DNA of 64,000 nt from Nostoc sp. NMS2 (GCF_017115105.1 NZ_JABXKH010000095.1:38125-102124); one strand, 5' to 3'; counted from the first letter of the stretch, positions 19,092 through 28,736 are shown. The notes: generated from the sequence alone by a model not told the origin. A program made the numbers and translations.

Positions 19092-19493
19092 ATGAATGGA
19101 TCAAACCCATTAGGCAAGAAATCCTTGCCAATATCCCAGCAAGCAGAACATTCGCAGCATAATGATACAAACCACGAGCATACAGATCATACTCATGGGA
19201 CTGGAGAGCCTGCTCATCCTCACGTCCATAGCGAAGAGTCTTTACGGCGAATTGCCAATCGATTATCGCGTATAGAAGGCCATGTTCGTGGTATTAAAAC
19301 AATGGTGCAGCAAAATAGCCCTTGTCCTGATGTTCTACTGCAAATTGCCGCAGTCCGAGGTGCATTGGATAAGGTAGCGCGAATTGTTTTGGATGAACAT
19401 TTAACTGAATGTATTGCTAGAGCGGCACAAGAGGGTAATATTGACGTTGAAATTAAACAGTTAAAAGCTGCTTTAGATCGATTTTTACCTTAA
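19092..19493 (+). CDS. InrS/CsoR-family metal-sensing repressor
   Basis: DUF156 repressors are all-helical and release DNA on binding metal. This 133-residue protein has a His-rich tail (residues 20-46, ten His) before the core RIANRLSRIEGHVRGIK. The metal ligands fall at C78, H103 and C107 with the CsoR spacing of 25 and 4, and H46 lies 32 residues before C78, the position of the fourth ligand in the nickel sensors InrS and RcnR. That favours nickel or a similar divalent metal over copper(I). No metal transporter gene adjoins it, so targets are elsewhere or autogenous. Confidence 0.85.
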   Translation: MNGSNPLGKKSLPISQQAEHSQHNDTNHEHTDHTHGTGEPAHPHVHSEESLRRIANRLSRIEGHVRGIKTMVQQNSPCPDVLLQIAAVRGALDKVARIVLDEHLTECIARAAQEGNIDVEIKQLKAALDRFLP

Positions 19494-19696
19494 AAAAAAT
19501 TAACTAGACATTTTGTAGAGTTTGGTATGTTTACTCAGGCAAAAGTTTTTTTATGCCAAAATTAACATCATTGTCTCACACTCATCGCTGGCAGCCTGGG
19601 TAATTATAAAGCAGTTGCGAGTGAGTAAATATACCCTCAAAATTGTATTATAGTAGGGAAGTTTTGGCATTTGGATTTTATACATATCTTCCAAAC

Positions 19697-20515
19697 ATGA
19701 CTTCAAAAAATCAGATTTTTAACTATTATTTAAATTTCAATGAAAATCAGCCTCTAATTGTTTTTTTACACGGCTTTATAGGAAATATTAATGAATTTGA
19801 TGAAGCTAGAAAATTGCTAGCTGAAGATTTTTCTTATCTCACTCTTGATTTACCAGGACATGGTAAAACCGAAGTTTTAGGAGGTGATGAATACTATAAG
19901 ATGGAACCCACCGCTCAAGCAATAATCAATTTATTAGATGAATTAAAAATAGATAAATGCCACTTAATTGGTTATTCGATGGGCGGAAGATTAGCTTTAT
20001 ACCTAACTCTGAACTTCCCAGAACATTTTATTAAAGTCATATTAGAATCAGCTTCCCCAGGTTTAGCAACAGAAGCAGAACGATTAGAACGAGTTAGACA
20101 TGATGCTCAAATAGCTAGAAAATTAAGCAGAAGTATTATTAAAACTGATTTTGCTAATTTTTTGTCAAATTGGTACAATCAACCAATTTTTGGTTATATA
20201 AAAAATCATCCAGAATACGATCGCATGATAGAAAGTAGGTTGCAGAACAATCCACATGAATTAGATAAATCATTGCACTTCATGGGGACTGGATCTCAAC
20301 CTTCTTTGTGGGAAAAGCTACAAGAGAATAAAATACCAATGCTTTTACTAGCTGGTGAATATGATGAAAAATTTATATCTATTAATAAAGAAATGGCTAA
20401 CTTATGTAAGTTTTCACAGTTTAAAATAATTAGTAATGCTGGACATAATATTCATTTTGAAAATACTTTGGCATTTGTAGAAAATATCAAAGATTTTTTA
20501 GATTCAGCAAGTTAA
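19697..20515 (+). CDS. menH: SHCHC synthase MenH
   Basis: MenH makes 2-succinyl-6-hydroxy-2,4-cyclohexadiene-1-carboxylate in phylloquinone (vitamin K1) synthesis, needed for photosystem I. The 272-residue alpha/beta hydrolase has oxyanion motif FLHGFIGN (about 23-30), nucleophile Ser94 in IGYSMGGRLA, the MenH-typical segment LESASPGLATEAER (about 117-130) and a C-terminal NAGHNIHFE with catalytic His. I chose the ATG at 19697; an in-frame TTG at 19643 would add 18 residues with no family match. The gene stands alone and is A/T-rich. Confidence 0.85.
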   Translation: MTSKNQIFNYYLNFNENQPLIVFLHGFIGNINEFDEARKLLAEDFSYLTLDLPGHGKTEVLGGDEYYKMEPTAQAIINLLDELKIDKCHLIGYSMGGRLALYLTLNFPEHFIKVILESASPGLATEAERLERVRHDAQIARKLSRSIIKTDFANFLSNWYNQPIFGYIKNHPEYDRMIESRLQNNPHELDKSLHFMGTGSQPSLWEKLQENKIPMLLLAGEYDEKFISINKEMANLCKFSQFKIISNAGHNIHFENTLAFVENIKDFLDSAS

Positions 20516-20529
20516 AAATTAGGATAGCC

Positions 20530-21246
20530 TCACTGCTTCTTTACTGGCTTACTGGAAGTAGTTGAAGATGGTTTCAATTTTGGGGCTGTTCGTTGATTTG
20601 CTGCGGTTAATTCTTCTTGTAACATTTTCTGATAAATCTTAGTTAAAGAGCTACTAACAGAATTAGTTTCTATACCGTATCCTAAACTTGTCCAAGTCGG
20701 AGAGAGCCGCCGCAAAACATCATTTAACTTTCCCTGACGCAACATTTTAGAAATATCAGTTCCCCAAACTTTAGAATCAGTTAACCAACGGTAAACTACT
20801 ACATCTTGATATTCTGCTTCAAAACTATAAGCAGTCCAAAACATCATCTGCATCGGCTTTGGGTGATAACGAGGGGCTAAACGATACCAAGTAATGTTGA
20901 TAATTTGATATCTGCCGGCAGCTGTAGAACAATTACCTGTGTTGGGGCCTGTAACAATTGTGACGCATATCTCAGGATGTCTGCTAAGGTCGTTAACTTG
21001 TTGTCCACCATACAACAGCGAATAGGGACGGTTTCCACTCGCTTCACTCGCCGAGATGGTTCGCATTAAAGCGCGGATATAGGGGTCGCCCTGTTTCATC
21101 ACCAAAGGCGGCTGTTTATTTTCAAAGATGGGATCGGAAGGCGATCGCAAGTCTCCAATATACCATTGCAACAAATACACAAAGCCAAGAAGCGCAGCTA
21201 TTGGCCCAATAAGTTTTTCAACACCTTTGAATTCAAAGCCTTTCAG
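20530..21246 (-). CDS. Membrane-anchored lysozyme-like (lambda endolysin family) protein, probable CTG start
   Basis: The core resembles phage-lambda-type muramidases: ALMRTISASEASGN with the catalytic Glu, STAAGRYQI and a TWY segment, then a helical C terminus and a basic tail. Standard starts give only a GTG at 21180 with no ribosome site. Reading further upstream in frame adds a hydrophobic anchor (KLIGPIAALLGFVYLLQW) and reaches CTG at 21246-21244, seven bases behind AAGGAG; a stop codon precedes it directly. I therefore propose a CTG start and a 238-residue, inner-membrane-anchored protein facing the periplasm and acting on peptidoglycan. The alternative is the 216-residue GTG form. Confidence 0.65.
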   Translation of the reverse strand: MKGFEFKGVEKLIGPIAALLGFVYLLQWYIGDLRSPSDPIFENKQPPLVMKQGDPYIRALMRTISASEASGNRPYSLLYGGQQVNDLSRHPEICVTIVTGPNTGNCSTAAGRYQIINITWYRLAPRYHPKPMQMMFWTAYSFEAEYQDVVVYRWLTDSKVWGTDISKMLRQGKLNDVLRRLSPTWTSLGYGIETNSVSSSLTKIYQKMLQEELTAANQRTAPKLKPSSTTSSKPVKKQ

Positions 21247-21253
21247 AGTCTAA

Positions 21254-21259
21254 CTCCTT
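21254..21259 (-). promoter_or_regulatory. Shine-Dalgarno site supporting the CTG start
   Basis: AAGGAG on the minus strand lies seven bases before CTG 21246-21244. No ATG, GTG or TTG in frame lies between the upstream stop and the hydrophobic segment, so this site decides the start. Confidence 0.6.
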
Positions 21260-21486
21260 CAAATTTGCTCTTTTTGCTAACAAAAATCATCGACGAACTT
21301 ATTCTGATAAAGTTCACATTTGATTGTTAGTCATTATTCCCATTTCTTCATTTTTTTAGTAATTAGGAAAAAAGGGTATGAATCAGTATAGCAAGCGAGA
21401 TACTCCCAACAATAGCGACTAAGTAAAAGAGTTACGCTTACTAATTATGTTATGGTTAGCATAGTTGATTTTCCCTGCGATTAGCT

Positions 21487-21951
21487 ATGACAACAGAAAT
21501 ATTAAAATCTGTTGAGCCTACCCTTTATGAAGAAGATTATTATTTATGGGTAGAAACAACACTTAAACAATTAGAAAATAAAGATATTGATAATCTTGAT
21601 TGGCAACATTTAACAGAAGAAATTGAAGCTTTGGGAATTGAACAAAGACGAAAAGTAGAAAGTTACTTAAAACAATTATTAATTCATCTTTTACTTTATC
21701 GTTATTGGGAAACTGAAAAAGAAAATTGTCACCGAGGCTGGCAAATAGAAATAACTAATTTCCGTGATGAACTAGAGTTTTCTTTTCGTTCCAAAACACT
21801 TTATAATTATTCTCTTAACTGCTTAGGTGCAGTTTATATTAAAGCCAGAAGGCAAGCAATTCAAAAAACAGGTTTATCCCCTGAGATTTTTCCAGAACAA
21901 TGCCCTTTTACTCCCGAAGAGATTTTTAATAGTGAGTACTTCCCGCAATAA
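21487..21951 (+). CDS. DUF29 family protein
   Basis: The 154-residue protein has the DUF29 layout: YEEDYYLWVETTLKQLENKD, then DWQHLTEEIEALG and a helix with LLIHLLLYRYW, ending in CPFTPEEIF. DUF29 is abundant in cyanobacteria, often in many copies; function unknown. No signal or membrane segment is seen. It is monocistronic and followed by about 470 bases of repeats. Confidence 0.85.
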   Translation: MTTEILKSVEPTLYEEDYYLWVETTLKQLENKDIDNLDWQHLTEEIEALGIEQRRKVESYLKQLLIHLLLYRYWETEKENCHRGWQIEITNFRDELEFSFRSKTLYNYSLNCLGAVYIKARRQAIQKTGLSPEIFPEQCPFTPEEIFNSEYFPQ

Positions 21952-22140
21952 AAGTGATTTTGTATCGCTGTTTGTGGAAATGAAGGCAATAAAATAGCGA
22001 TCGCTTGTCTATGGTAAATGAGTATAGGGTTAAAGCGCATTAATCATACGGCGCTTTAACGAACTTTGGGGGTTTAAGTCCCCTGTCTCTACAGACAGCG
22101 CGTTTTGGGTCGGGGTCTAAATCCCCGTCACAAAACTTAA

Positions 22141-22168
22141 TTACGAATTACGAATTACGAATTACGAA
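22141..22168. repeat. STRR tandem heptamer TTACGAA x4
   Basis: Four exact copies of TTACGAA. Upstream (about 22060-22138) are further dispersed sequences with small inverted GGGGTTTAAGTCCCC-like arms. No gene is visible between 21952 and 22418. Confidence 0.9.
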
Positions 22169-22190
22169 TTATTTAACCCTACGTTTTAGG

Positions 22191-22309
22191 GACTTCCAAA
22201 TAAAAAAATACTCAATTACTTCTTGTGGGGTGGACATCTTGTCCGCCCTTGGCTATGGGCGGGCGAGACGCCCACCCCACAAGATTGGATAATTTATTTC
22301 TTGGAAGTC
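22191..22309. mobile_element. MITE-like element with GACTTCCAA terminal inverted repeats
   Basis: GACTTCCAA (22191-22199) and TTGGAAGTC (22301-22309) bound a 119-bp segment whose centre is a second inverted pair, CTTGTGGGGTGG and CCACCCCACAAG. There is no coding capacity. No convincing target-site duplication was seen, so mobility is inferred only from the structure. Confidence 0.55.
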
Positions 22310-22418
22310 GCTTAGGTGTCAGATGGAGCGATCAATTTTAGATGAAGCAAGCTACTTGACAAAGTGCGATCGATCGGATTTGAGCCGATCATTTTGGGGA
22401 ATAGAATCCTCAAGGATA

Positions 22419-23075
22419 TCAGCACTGTTGAAATAGCTCCTGAAAGCTTTTTGAGGCTGCTTCAGGTTTAGCAACAATTTCGACAATTTTATTGCGTGCA
22501 TCTGCTTCAAACAGCGCCTCAACAGCAACTTGGGCGACTTTTTGCCGAGGGATACTACCGTCAAACAGTGTATCTGCACTCTGCATCACGATCGCGTCAG
22601 TGTTATCTTCATTCTTCAACCCACCAGGTCGCACAATCGTATAAGTAAGACCACTTTTCTGAATATACTCTTCAGCTTGCTTTTTCCACACCAAAATCAG
22701 CCAAAACAAGTTCAGTGGATGGAATAACTGCGAAGTACACAAAGAAGAAACAAAGACAAGATGCTCAATTCCCTTTGCTTTGGCAGCTTCTACTAAATTT
22801 TTAGTCCCTTCAAAATCTACTTTATAGGGGCCAGTGGGGTCAAAACTAGGTTTTGCACCAGTCGCAACTAACAAAACTGTGCTATCTCCCAACGCAGCAT
22901 TTAAACTTTCTGGTTGTAATACGTCGCCTACAACCAACTCGGCTTCAGGAGACAGAATACCCTTAGCTTTCTCTATATCCCGCACCAAAGCCCGGACGGG
23001 AATATTTCGCGCTATCAACTCTTGCACAATCCGGCGACCTGTTTCACCGGTTGCCCCTGCTACAAATGCTTTCAT
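22419..23075 (-). CDS. Atypical SDR, NAD(P)-binding NmrA/TIC62-like protein
   Basis: The 218-residue Rossmann protein begins with FVAGATGETGRRIVQEL (glycine-rich dinucleotide site) and has LVRD after the second strand, pointing to NADP, a VVGDVLQPES segment and FVSSLC in place of the classical YxxxK active site. It resembles the atypical SDRs of chloroplasts and cyanobacteria (TIC62, At2g37660, Ycf39-like), which are redox sensors or assembly factors rather than classical dehydrogenases. The exact partner is unknown. Transcribed alone. Confidence 0.75.
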   Translation of the reverse strand: MKAFVAGATGETGRRIVQELIARNIPVRALVRDIEKAKGILSPEAELVVGDVLQPESLNAALGDSTVLLVATGAKPSFDPTGPYKVDFEGTKNLVEAAKAKGIEHLVFVSSLCTSQLFHPLNLFWLILVWKKQAEEYIQKSGLTYTIVRPGGLKNEDNTDAIVMQSADTLFDGSIPRQKVAQVAVEALFEADARNKIVEIVAKPEAASKSFQELFQQC

Positions 23076-23253
23076 GAAAGATGTTATCCTGGGAAACTAT
23101 TGTGTGCTTGTTTTGTTCTTTATTTTAGTAATTCTATGGAGTTGATGGCAGATTAATGAGGTTTTGGTCAAAATGAGATATTGATGCGAAATGACCCAGG
23201 AACGTGGGGAACTATTAATATAGACGAACGCCAAAATATACAGTAATGCATTT

Positions 23254-23925
23254 ATGCTTTCAAGACAAGGCGAATATAAATCCTGGGAAATAACAGAAGC
23301 AGTTTTACCTGTAGTGTCCAGCCAAGAAGAAGCCAAGGACACATTAACACAAGCAAATGTAGCGACGATTACAAAATTTTACGGTCGTTATCAAGATTTT
23401 ATGGAAATGCCTGCCCCGGCAGAGAAGGTTGCTGAGTATCTTAATACTCACTCATCATGGTTTTCTCGTTGTGCTGAACCCATGAAGGTGCAATTACTTG
23501 GGGAAAATGGCTATGCTTTAGTAATTGGTCGTTTTGGTGCTTTCGGTTATGAGGTAGAACCAAAAATTGGTTTGGAATTGTTGCCTCCAGAGGAAGGTAT
23601 TTACCGCATCCGTACAATCCCCATTCCTGATTACCAAGCGCCTGGTTATGACGTAGACTATCGGGCATCTCTACAGCTAATAGAAAACGATGCTTGCAGT
23701 AGCGGCGAGGTTACGAGAGTTGAATGGGAATTGGATTTAGTAGTTGATTTGCACTTTCCCCGGTTTATTCAACGATTACCCAAGTCTATAATTCAATCTA
23801 CAGGCGATCGCTTACTTAACCAAATCGTCCGCCAAGTCTCTCGCCGCTTAACACGCAAAGTTCAGCAAGATTTTCAGAAATCTTTGGAAATCCCCTTACC
23901 TGAAAATTCCCAACAAAAGCGCTGA
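23254..23925 (+). CDS. DUF1997 family protein
   Basis: The 223-residue protein matches DUF1997, found in cyanobacteria and plastids: YRIRTIPIPDYQAPGYDVDY in the middle and VDLHFPRFIQRLPKS near the C terminus. It looks like a START/polyketide-cyclase-type fold with no signal peptide. The function is not established. The ATG at 23254 is the only plausible start; an upstream ATG at 23246 is in another frame. The stop is followed by STRR sequence. Confidence 0.8.
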   Translation: MLSRQGEYKSWEITEAVLPVVSSQEEAKDTLTQANVATITKFYGRYQDFMEMPAPAEKVAEYLNTHSSWFSRCAEPMKVQLLGENGYALVIGRFGAFGYEVEPKIGLELLPPEEGIYRIRTIPIPDYQAPGYDVDYRASLQLIENDACSSGEVTRVEWELDLVVDLHFPRFIQRLPKSIIQSTGDRLLNQIVRQVSRRLTRKVQQDFQKSLEIPLPENSQQKR

Positions 23926-23933
23926 GTCAACAG

Positions 23934-24000
23934 TCCTTTGTCATTTCTCATACAGTAATGACAAAGGACAAATGACTAAGATAAGGACAAATGACTAAGA
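23934..24000. repeat. STRR heptamers between DUF1997 and DUF4079 genes
   Basis: Convergent genes meet at a short array of GTCCTTT/GTCATTT heptamers and their complements (AATGACAAAGGACAAATGACT type), able to form a hairpin that could end transcription from either side. Confidence 0.75.
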
Positions 24001-24465
24001 TTTAGTAAGAAGTCTTTGGACAATTTGCACACCAGTAACAGCCTGCCAAGCAAAAAGTCCCAAAAGCGTGAAATTTAGCAAAATATGAGTTGCGCGTGCC
24101 CAGTTTGCCCCTTTCTGCATATAAGGGGACAAAGCAGCAGAAAATGCAATCATACCCGTCATACCCAGTCCTGCCAGTAGGTGAGGCCCGACAAATAACT
24201 TTTGGTTATTGATGTAAGTGATACCCATCCCTCCAATTGCACCTGCTACCATCAAACCTAAGAGTATAGACCCGATTTGGTAGTGTCGGACGTTATATCT
24301 ACCTTTAATCAGTTCTTTCTTTTCTTCCCCCTGAGCATTTCTGGTACGCTGTACTTGCAGCCCCAAGTAGGTAGCATAGATTGAAAGTACTAATAGCGCC
24401 CACATCAGCACCGGATGGAAGAAATTCAGCCAATATTTCACCGACGCAGAAAGTTCCAGACTCAT
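23995..24465 (-). CDS. DUF4079 membrane protein
   Basis: This 156-residue protein has four hydrophobic helices (about 16-34, 62-84, 92-112 and 124-145) with conserved His residues: HPVLMW, RYNVRHYQIGS, GPHLLAGLG and ATHILLNF. The His pattern is reminiscent of haem-binding four-helix bundles, though haem binding is only my inference. DUF4079 is largely restricted to photosynthetic organisms. It probably lies in the plasma or thylakoid membrane. Confidence 0.8.
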   Translation of the reverse strand: MSLELSASVKYWLNFFHPVLMWALLVLSIYATYLGLQVQRTRNAQGEEKKELIKGRYNVRHYQIGSILLGLMVAGAIGGMGITYINNQKLFVGPHLLAGLGMTGMIAFSAALSPYMQKGANWARATHILLNFTLLGLFAWQAVTGVQIVQRLLTKS

Positions 24466-24645
24466 AGTGTTCCCGCCTAATTATTAAATCTTCATAAAAA
24501 TTAGCATAACTCTATTCTCTATGCTTAAAGTTGCACAAATTAAAAGAGGCTGAGGGATGAGAACAGAAGACAAGAGTGAAGCCTCTCTTAATTTAATTTG
24601 CATCCAGTCAAGAGATAGAATGCTTACCAATACTACATTTCTTAA

Positions 24646-24673
24646 TTTTGAATTTTGAATTTTGAATTTTGAA
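24646..24673. repeat. STRR tandem heptamer TTTTGAA x4
   Basis: Four exact copies of TTTTGAA in the leader of the ankyrin gene. Confidence 0.9.
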
Positions 24674-24762
24674 TTGCGTAACCCTCTTGCCAAAGTGCAT
24701 AAACAATCTCAGACTGAGTTTTGAAAGTAGACGAACAAAACCCCCTGTGTGGGATCTCATTC

Positions 24763-26043
24763 ATGACTGAAAACAACGATACTTTGCTGCTAAAAGCTGC
24801 TAAAAGTGGTGATATTAAGGGGCTGTGTGCGCTACTGGTTGCTGGTGCGAGGGTAGATGCGTGCGATCACCTTGGCACTACGGCGTTAATGTTTGCTGCC
24901 AATTTAGGCTACACCGAAATTGTGCGATCGCTACTGGATGCCGGGGCAAATATCAACTTGCCCAGAAAACTCTATGGTTTGACGGCTTTGATGTTGGCAG
25001 CTAGTGCCAAACAACTTGACATTTTGCAGCTTTTAGTATCCAAAGGTGCTGATGTCAATGCCACTAATGAAGATGGTAGTACAGCTTTGATGGCCGCAGT
25101 CCTCAAAGGTCATATCGATGTAGTGCGAGTCTTATTGGCTGCTGGTGCGGAGGTGAATATTGCCGATAAAGATGATGATACTGCGTTGAAACTTGCCATT
25201 AAGCAGGGAAATATAGAAATTTTACAAGCAATTCTCCAAACTGGTGTCGATGTTAATATCCCAGATCAAGAGGGTGAGACACTCTTAACATTAGCCGCAG
25301 ACTTGGGGCATCTGGAGGTTGTGGAAGCACTGCTAGCGGCGGGGGCTGATGTAAATGTGAAAAATGATGGTGGAACTGCATTATTGGCAGCAGCAGCAGG
25401 GGGACACAGTGCGATCGCAGCAGCTTTACTGGATCGAGGTGCTGAAATTAATCTCCAAGACCAAGATGGTGAAACTGCCCTACATCTTGCCGTTGTGGAA
25501 GGCTACATTGATATCGTGCAAGTATTACTTAACAGGGGTGCAGATGTCCAAATTAGGAACCGTCTGGGTGATACGCCACTGCTTGTAGCAGCATTGCAGG
25601 GACATAGCAAAATTGTCAAGGCACTCCTGGGTTCTGGGGGAGATATTAATGGGAAAAATCTTGGTGAAGTACCTTTGACGTTGGCTGTATCACAAGGACA
25701 CACCCAAACAGTGAAAGCATTGTTAGACTATAGTGCTGATGCCAACACTCTGGGGGATGATGGCAAAACTGCTTTGATTAAAGCAACCGAACGCAAGCAC
25801 ACAGAGATCGTACATTTGCTGCTGGCAAAGGGGGCAGATGTGAATTTTCAAGACACAGCGAGGGCAACATCATTGATGTGGGCTGCCTCAGCAGGTTATG
25901 GCGAAATTGTGCAGTTATTACTCCAAGCTGGTGCAGATGTGAATTTAAAAAATCGGGGTGGTTATACTGCTTTGATGATTGCAGAATTTAATGGTCATAA
26001 AAATGTAGTGCGGAGTCTGCAAAAAGCTGGAGCGCAAGAATAG
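24763..26043 (+). CDS. Ankyrin repeat protein, 13 repeats
   Basis: The 426-residue protein is built almost wholly of ankyrin repeats of about 33 residues: 13 can be counted, each with the T-A-L--A---GH--IV--LL--GAD-N pattern. There is no signal peptide, membrane segment or extra catalytic domain, so it is a soluble scaffold for an unknown partner. I chose ATG 24763 (MTENNDTLLLKAAKSG); an in-frame TTG at 24721 would add 14 unrelated residues. Internal repeats are diverged at DNA level, so the array is old. Confidence 0.9.
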   Translation: MTENNDTLLLKAAKSGDIKGLCALLVAGARVDACDHLGTTALMFAANLGYTEIVRSLLDAGANINLPRKLYGLTALMLAASAKQLDILQLLVSKGADVNATNEDGSTALMAAVLKGHIDVVRVLLAAGAEVNIADKDDDTALKLAIKQGNIEILQAILQTGVDVNIPDQEGETLLTLAADLGHLEVVEALLAAGADVNVKNDGGTALLAAAAGGHSAIAAALLDRGAEINLQDQDGETALHLAVVEGYIDIVQVLLNRGADVQIRNRLGDTPLLVAALQGHSKIVKALLGSGGDINGKNLGEVPLTLAVSQGHTQTVKALLDYSADANTLGDDGKTALIKATERKHTEIVHLLLAKGADVNFQDTARATSLMWAASAGYGEIVQLLLQAGADVNLKNRGGYTALMIAEFNGHKNVVRSLQKAGAQE

Positions 26044-26591
26044 CTATTTTACTCAATTTTTCAACTAAAATATTTTTAGAAGTATCTTGACAAATCATTA
26101 AATGAAGGTTATTAACTTAAATACCAAGTAAGTTTAAAACTACCAAGTTTAGACTTAAAAAACAAAGAAAGCAAAACTCCGTCGTAACTGTTGTGAACTT
26201 GCTACGGCGGAGAAAAGAAAAATTAAAACGCCAAGAGGGAACAGGCTAAATGCTTGCGTGACAAGGATAGAAAGAAAGCAAAAATGAAGAAGTAAATTTA
26301 CCTTTTACTTTTTACCTTGTACATTTTACCTTTTACCTGCTCTCCCCCTTGACGTTTCCTACTGTGCTAGATGTGCAAAATATATAGTTTTTGCTTAAAC
26401 ATAAATGTATTCTAAGGATCATTTTTTATGTATTATCCTAAAGGCTAAATACGAATGAGTCCTGAAAAAAGGTTAATGTGCGACTATTTGGGCGATCGCT
26501 AGGGAAATTTAAAGAAAAAATAAATTAAAAATTAAATTTAGTAGAATCACTGTGGTGAATCCACATTCTTGGATTGGGATTTAAGCACGAT
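26044..26591. other. Non-coding spacer with imperfect hairpin
   Basis: A 12-bp stem with one mismatch (26177-26188 with 26201-26212, core CTCCGTCG/CGGCGGAG) lies in the first half. T's follow only when read on the minus strand, so it could end minus-strand transcription. TTTTACC-type heptamers lie at about 26298-26337. No gene seen. Confidence 0.5.
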
Positions 26592-27983
26592 CTATAAAAT
26601 TTGCAGAACAACTAGTGTCATATCATCAGTGTTTTGCTTATCATCACCAATGAATTGCTGAACTTGGTCAAATAGGTAATCCACAATCTCCTCTGGCCCA
26701 TTGCAGTACTTGCAAGCCGTATTGAAGCCAGTGACAAAATTATCTTCATCGAAGCGATCGCCACCAGCCGCCGCCGCATCGGTCAAACCATCTGTATAGT
26801 AAATAATTGTATCCCCAGGCTCTAACTGTACCTGAGCATCTTCATATTGGCTGTTAGCGTCCAAACCGATTAGCATTCCTAGAGTATCTAAACGGCTGAC
26901 AGTTTTCGTGGCTGCGTGCCACCACAACGGAGGATTGTGTGCCGCATTGCTATAAGACAAAATTCGACTGTGAGGATTATATTCTGAATAAAATAGTGTT
27001 ACAAAACGGTGAGAATTTTCCAAATCCGCATACATAACTCTATTTAAGTTTTGCAGAATTTTTGCTGGGGAATTCCCGTGTAGCACTTCTCCCCTTAGCA
27101 TTCCTCGCATCATCGTCATAATCAGCCCAGCAGGGACACCTTTACCCATGACATCTCCAATAACCAAACCCCAACGACCAGTTTCGGTGTCGCCTTTAGT
27201 CTTAGACCGAATTTTATTCTGATTGGTAGCAATAAAGTCGTAGTAGTCACCGCCGACACGATTTGCAGGTTTACAACGGGCCGCTAGAACTGCACCTGGG
27301 ACTGTGGGACATTGACGTGGTAGAAGTCGCCGTTGAATTTCTGCGCCAATTTCTAGTTCTTGGTCTAAGCGTTCTTTTTTTCTTAGTTCTACAGCTAGTT
27401 CATCGTTTTCGATCGCTACTGCTGTTTGGTCTGCCACTAACCTAACTAACTTTTGCCTAGTTTCTGTCCAACTATATTCTGGATCGCGGCTCAATACATA
27501 GAGCCATCCCCTTTCTGTATGCTTTACCAGAATCGCCGTACCAAAGATTTGCACATCTGGCCCCAAATGACGATGCATCTGGTCATCCAAAATCCCCGTC
27601 GCATTTGCTAGAGGGGCAGTATTTGGCAAAAGCGTGATTTGACTGCTGGCTATTTCTAGCGCTTTGCGGATATTCTTGCGCTGTCCACTATCTTGCCAAT
27701 GTAACTGTTCTAACCTGACTTGACCATTAGGTTTGTAGAGAAACAGGGCGCTGCCGTCTGCATCTGTCACTCTTGTTGCCATTAGCGGAATCAGTTCCAA
27801 AAACTGATTCAAATTATTGAAACTTCTCAGGGCAAATCCTAAAGAACTGAGCAAATCTTGAATTTTGTTCTGTTCCCGGTGCAACCTTGCCACGAGTTCT
27901 TTGAGTGCCACGACTGGGGTGACATCCGTCGCGGCACTACTATTGTTGTCAGTGGGTTGAGAGGGCAGTTGAGACACAGGCAC
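26592..27983 (-). CDS. GAF-PP2C (SpoIIE/RsbU-type) serine phosphatase
   Basis: The 463-residue protein has a GAF-like sensor region (about 45-195), a short coiled coil (about 197-220) and a PPM/SpoIIE phosphatase domain with metal-binding GGDYYDF (244-250), IGDVMGKG (275-282) and a late YTDGLTDA motif. RsbU-type enzymes dephosphorylate anti-sigma-factor antagonists in partner-switching pathways; the partner genes are not here. The start is GTG at 27983 and no ATG in frame precedes the GAF domain. No membrane segment. Confidence 0.85.
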   Translation of the reverse strand: MPVSQLPSQPTDNNSSAATDVTPVVALKELVARLHREQNKIQDLLSSLGFALRSFNNLNQFLELIPLMATRVTDADGSALFLYKPNGQVRLEQLHWQDSGQRKNIRKALEIASSQITLLPNTAPLANATGILDDQMHRHLGPDVQIFGTAILVKHTERGWLYVLSRDPEYSWTETRQKLVRLVADQTAVAIENDELAVELRKKERLDQELEIGAEIQRRLLPRQCPTVPGAVLAARCKPANRVGGDYYDFIATNQNKIRSKTKGDTETGRWGLVIGDVMGKGVPAGLIMTMMRGMLRGEVLHGNSPAKILQNLNRVMYADLENSHRFVTLFYSEYNPHSRILSYSNAAHNPPLWWHAATKTVSRLDTLGMLIGLDANSQYEDAQVQLEPGDTIIYYTDGLTDAAAAGGDRFDEDNFVTGFNTACKYCNGPEEIVDYLFDQVQQFIGDDKQNTDDMTLVVLQIL

Positions 27984-28736
27984 AGGTACTATTGCACTTT
28001 ATATTGGCAGATTTTAGATTACTTATAAGCTTTTTGGCTTTCGCATTGCTAAACCATATTTAGACAAGACTTGTCACTTTAGCAAGAGTATAAAGACGTA
28101 ACAGGCAACTTTTATCAGTATTTTATTTGCTTATTGTATTTTTGATGTAATCTTAGTCATTTCAAATCATGTATTTTTAGTCAAAATCCAACCCGTAAAA
28201 ATTACTAGTTGCGGTCATAGTTCAGAAAGCTTTTCCTTTTTTCATAACTTAATTTCCAAAGCATATCTCTAAAGTCAGAAAAATACTTTATTCAAAGAAT
28301 AATTTATAACGCTTTCAGAGTAATTATTTGGGTATAGGCAACTAGGAAACTAGAAGTCTTTTGAGTGAAAACCTCTATAAGCGCTCAAATCGAGCTTAGT
28401 TTGGTCAAAACAGACTTACATTCATTCCCAAAGCTGAAAATATGTAAATAAGTCTTTAAATACTTAATCTGTATACCATAATTACCGTGATAATCGCCAA
28501 GGATGACACTAAATATAGAAAAAATATCCTCCAAGAACTTTAAGTCAAAAGCCAGAAACAGTATTGTCGTTTAATTATCAGAATTTAAATCTCTCGATTT
28601 ACTACAAAAATATTTGTAGATTCTTTCGCAAGTAGGAGCGGAAAATACACCTGGGAGTGTTGAAACAGCTTACTTACACTAATTCGCTTTTTGAGTCCAC
28701 AGTGGACGATTTTCCGAAGTTCTGATGATCGAAAGC

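Noticed and set aside
22060-22138. tRNA-like text (GGTTTAAGTCCCC followed by a GTCTAAATCCCC)
   Set aside because: No acceptor stem or anticodon arm can be drawn; the two halves are copies of a dispersed repeat.
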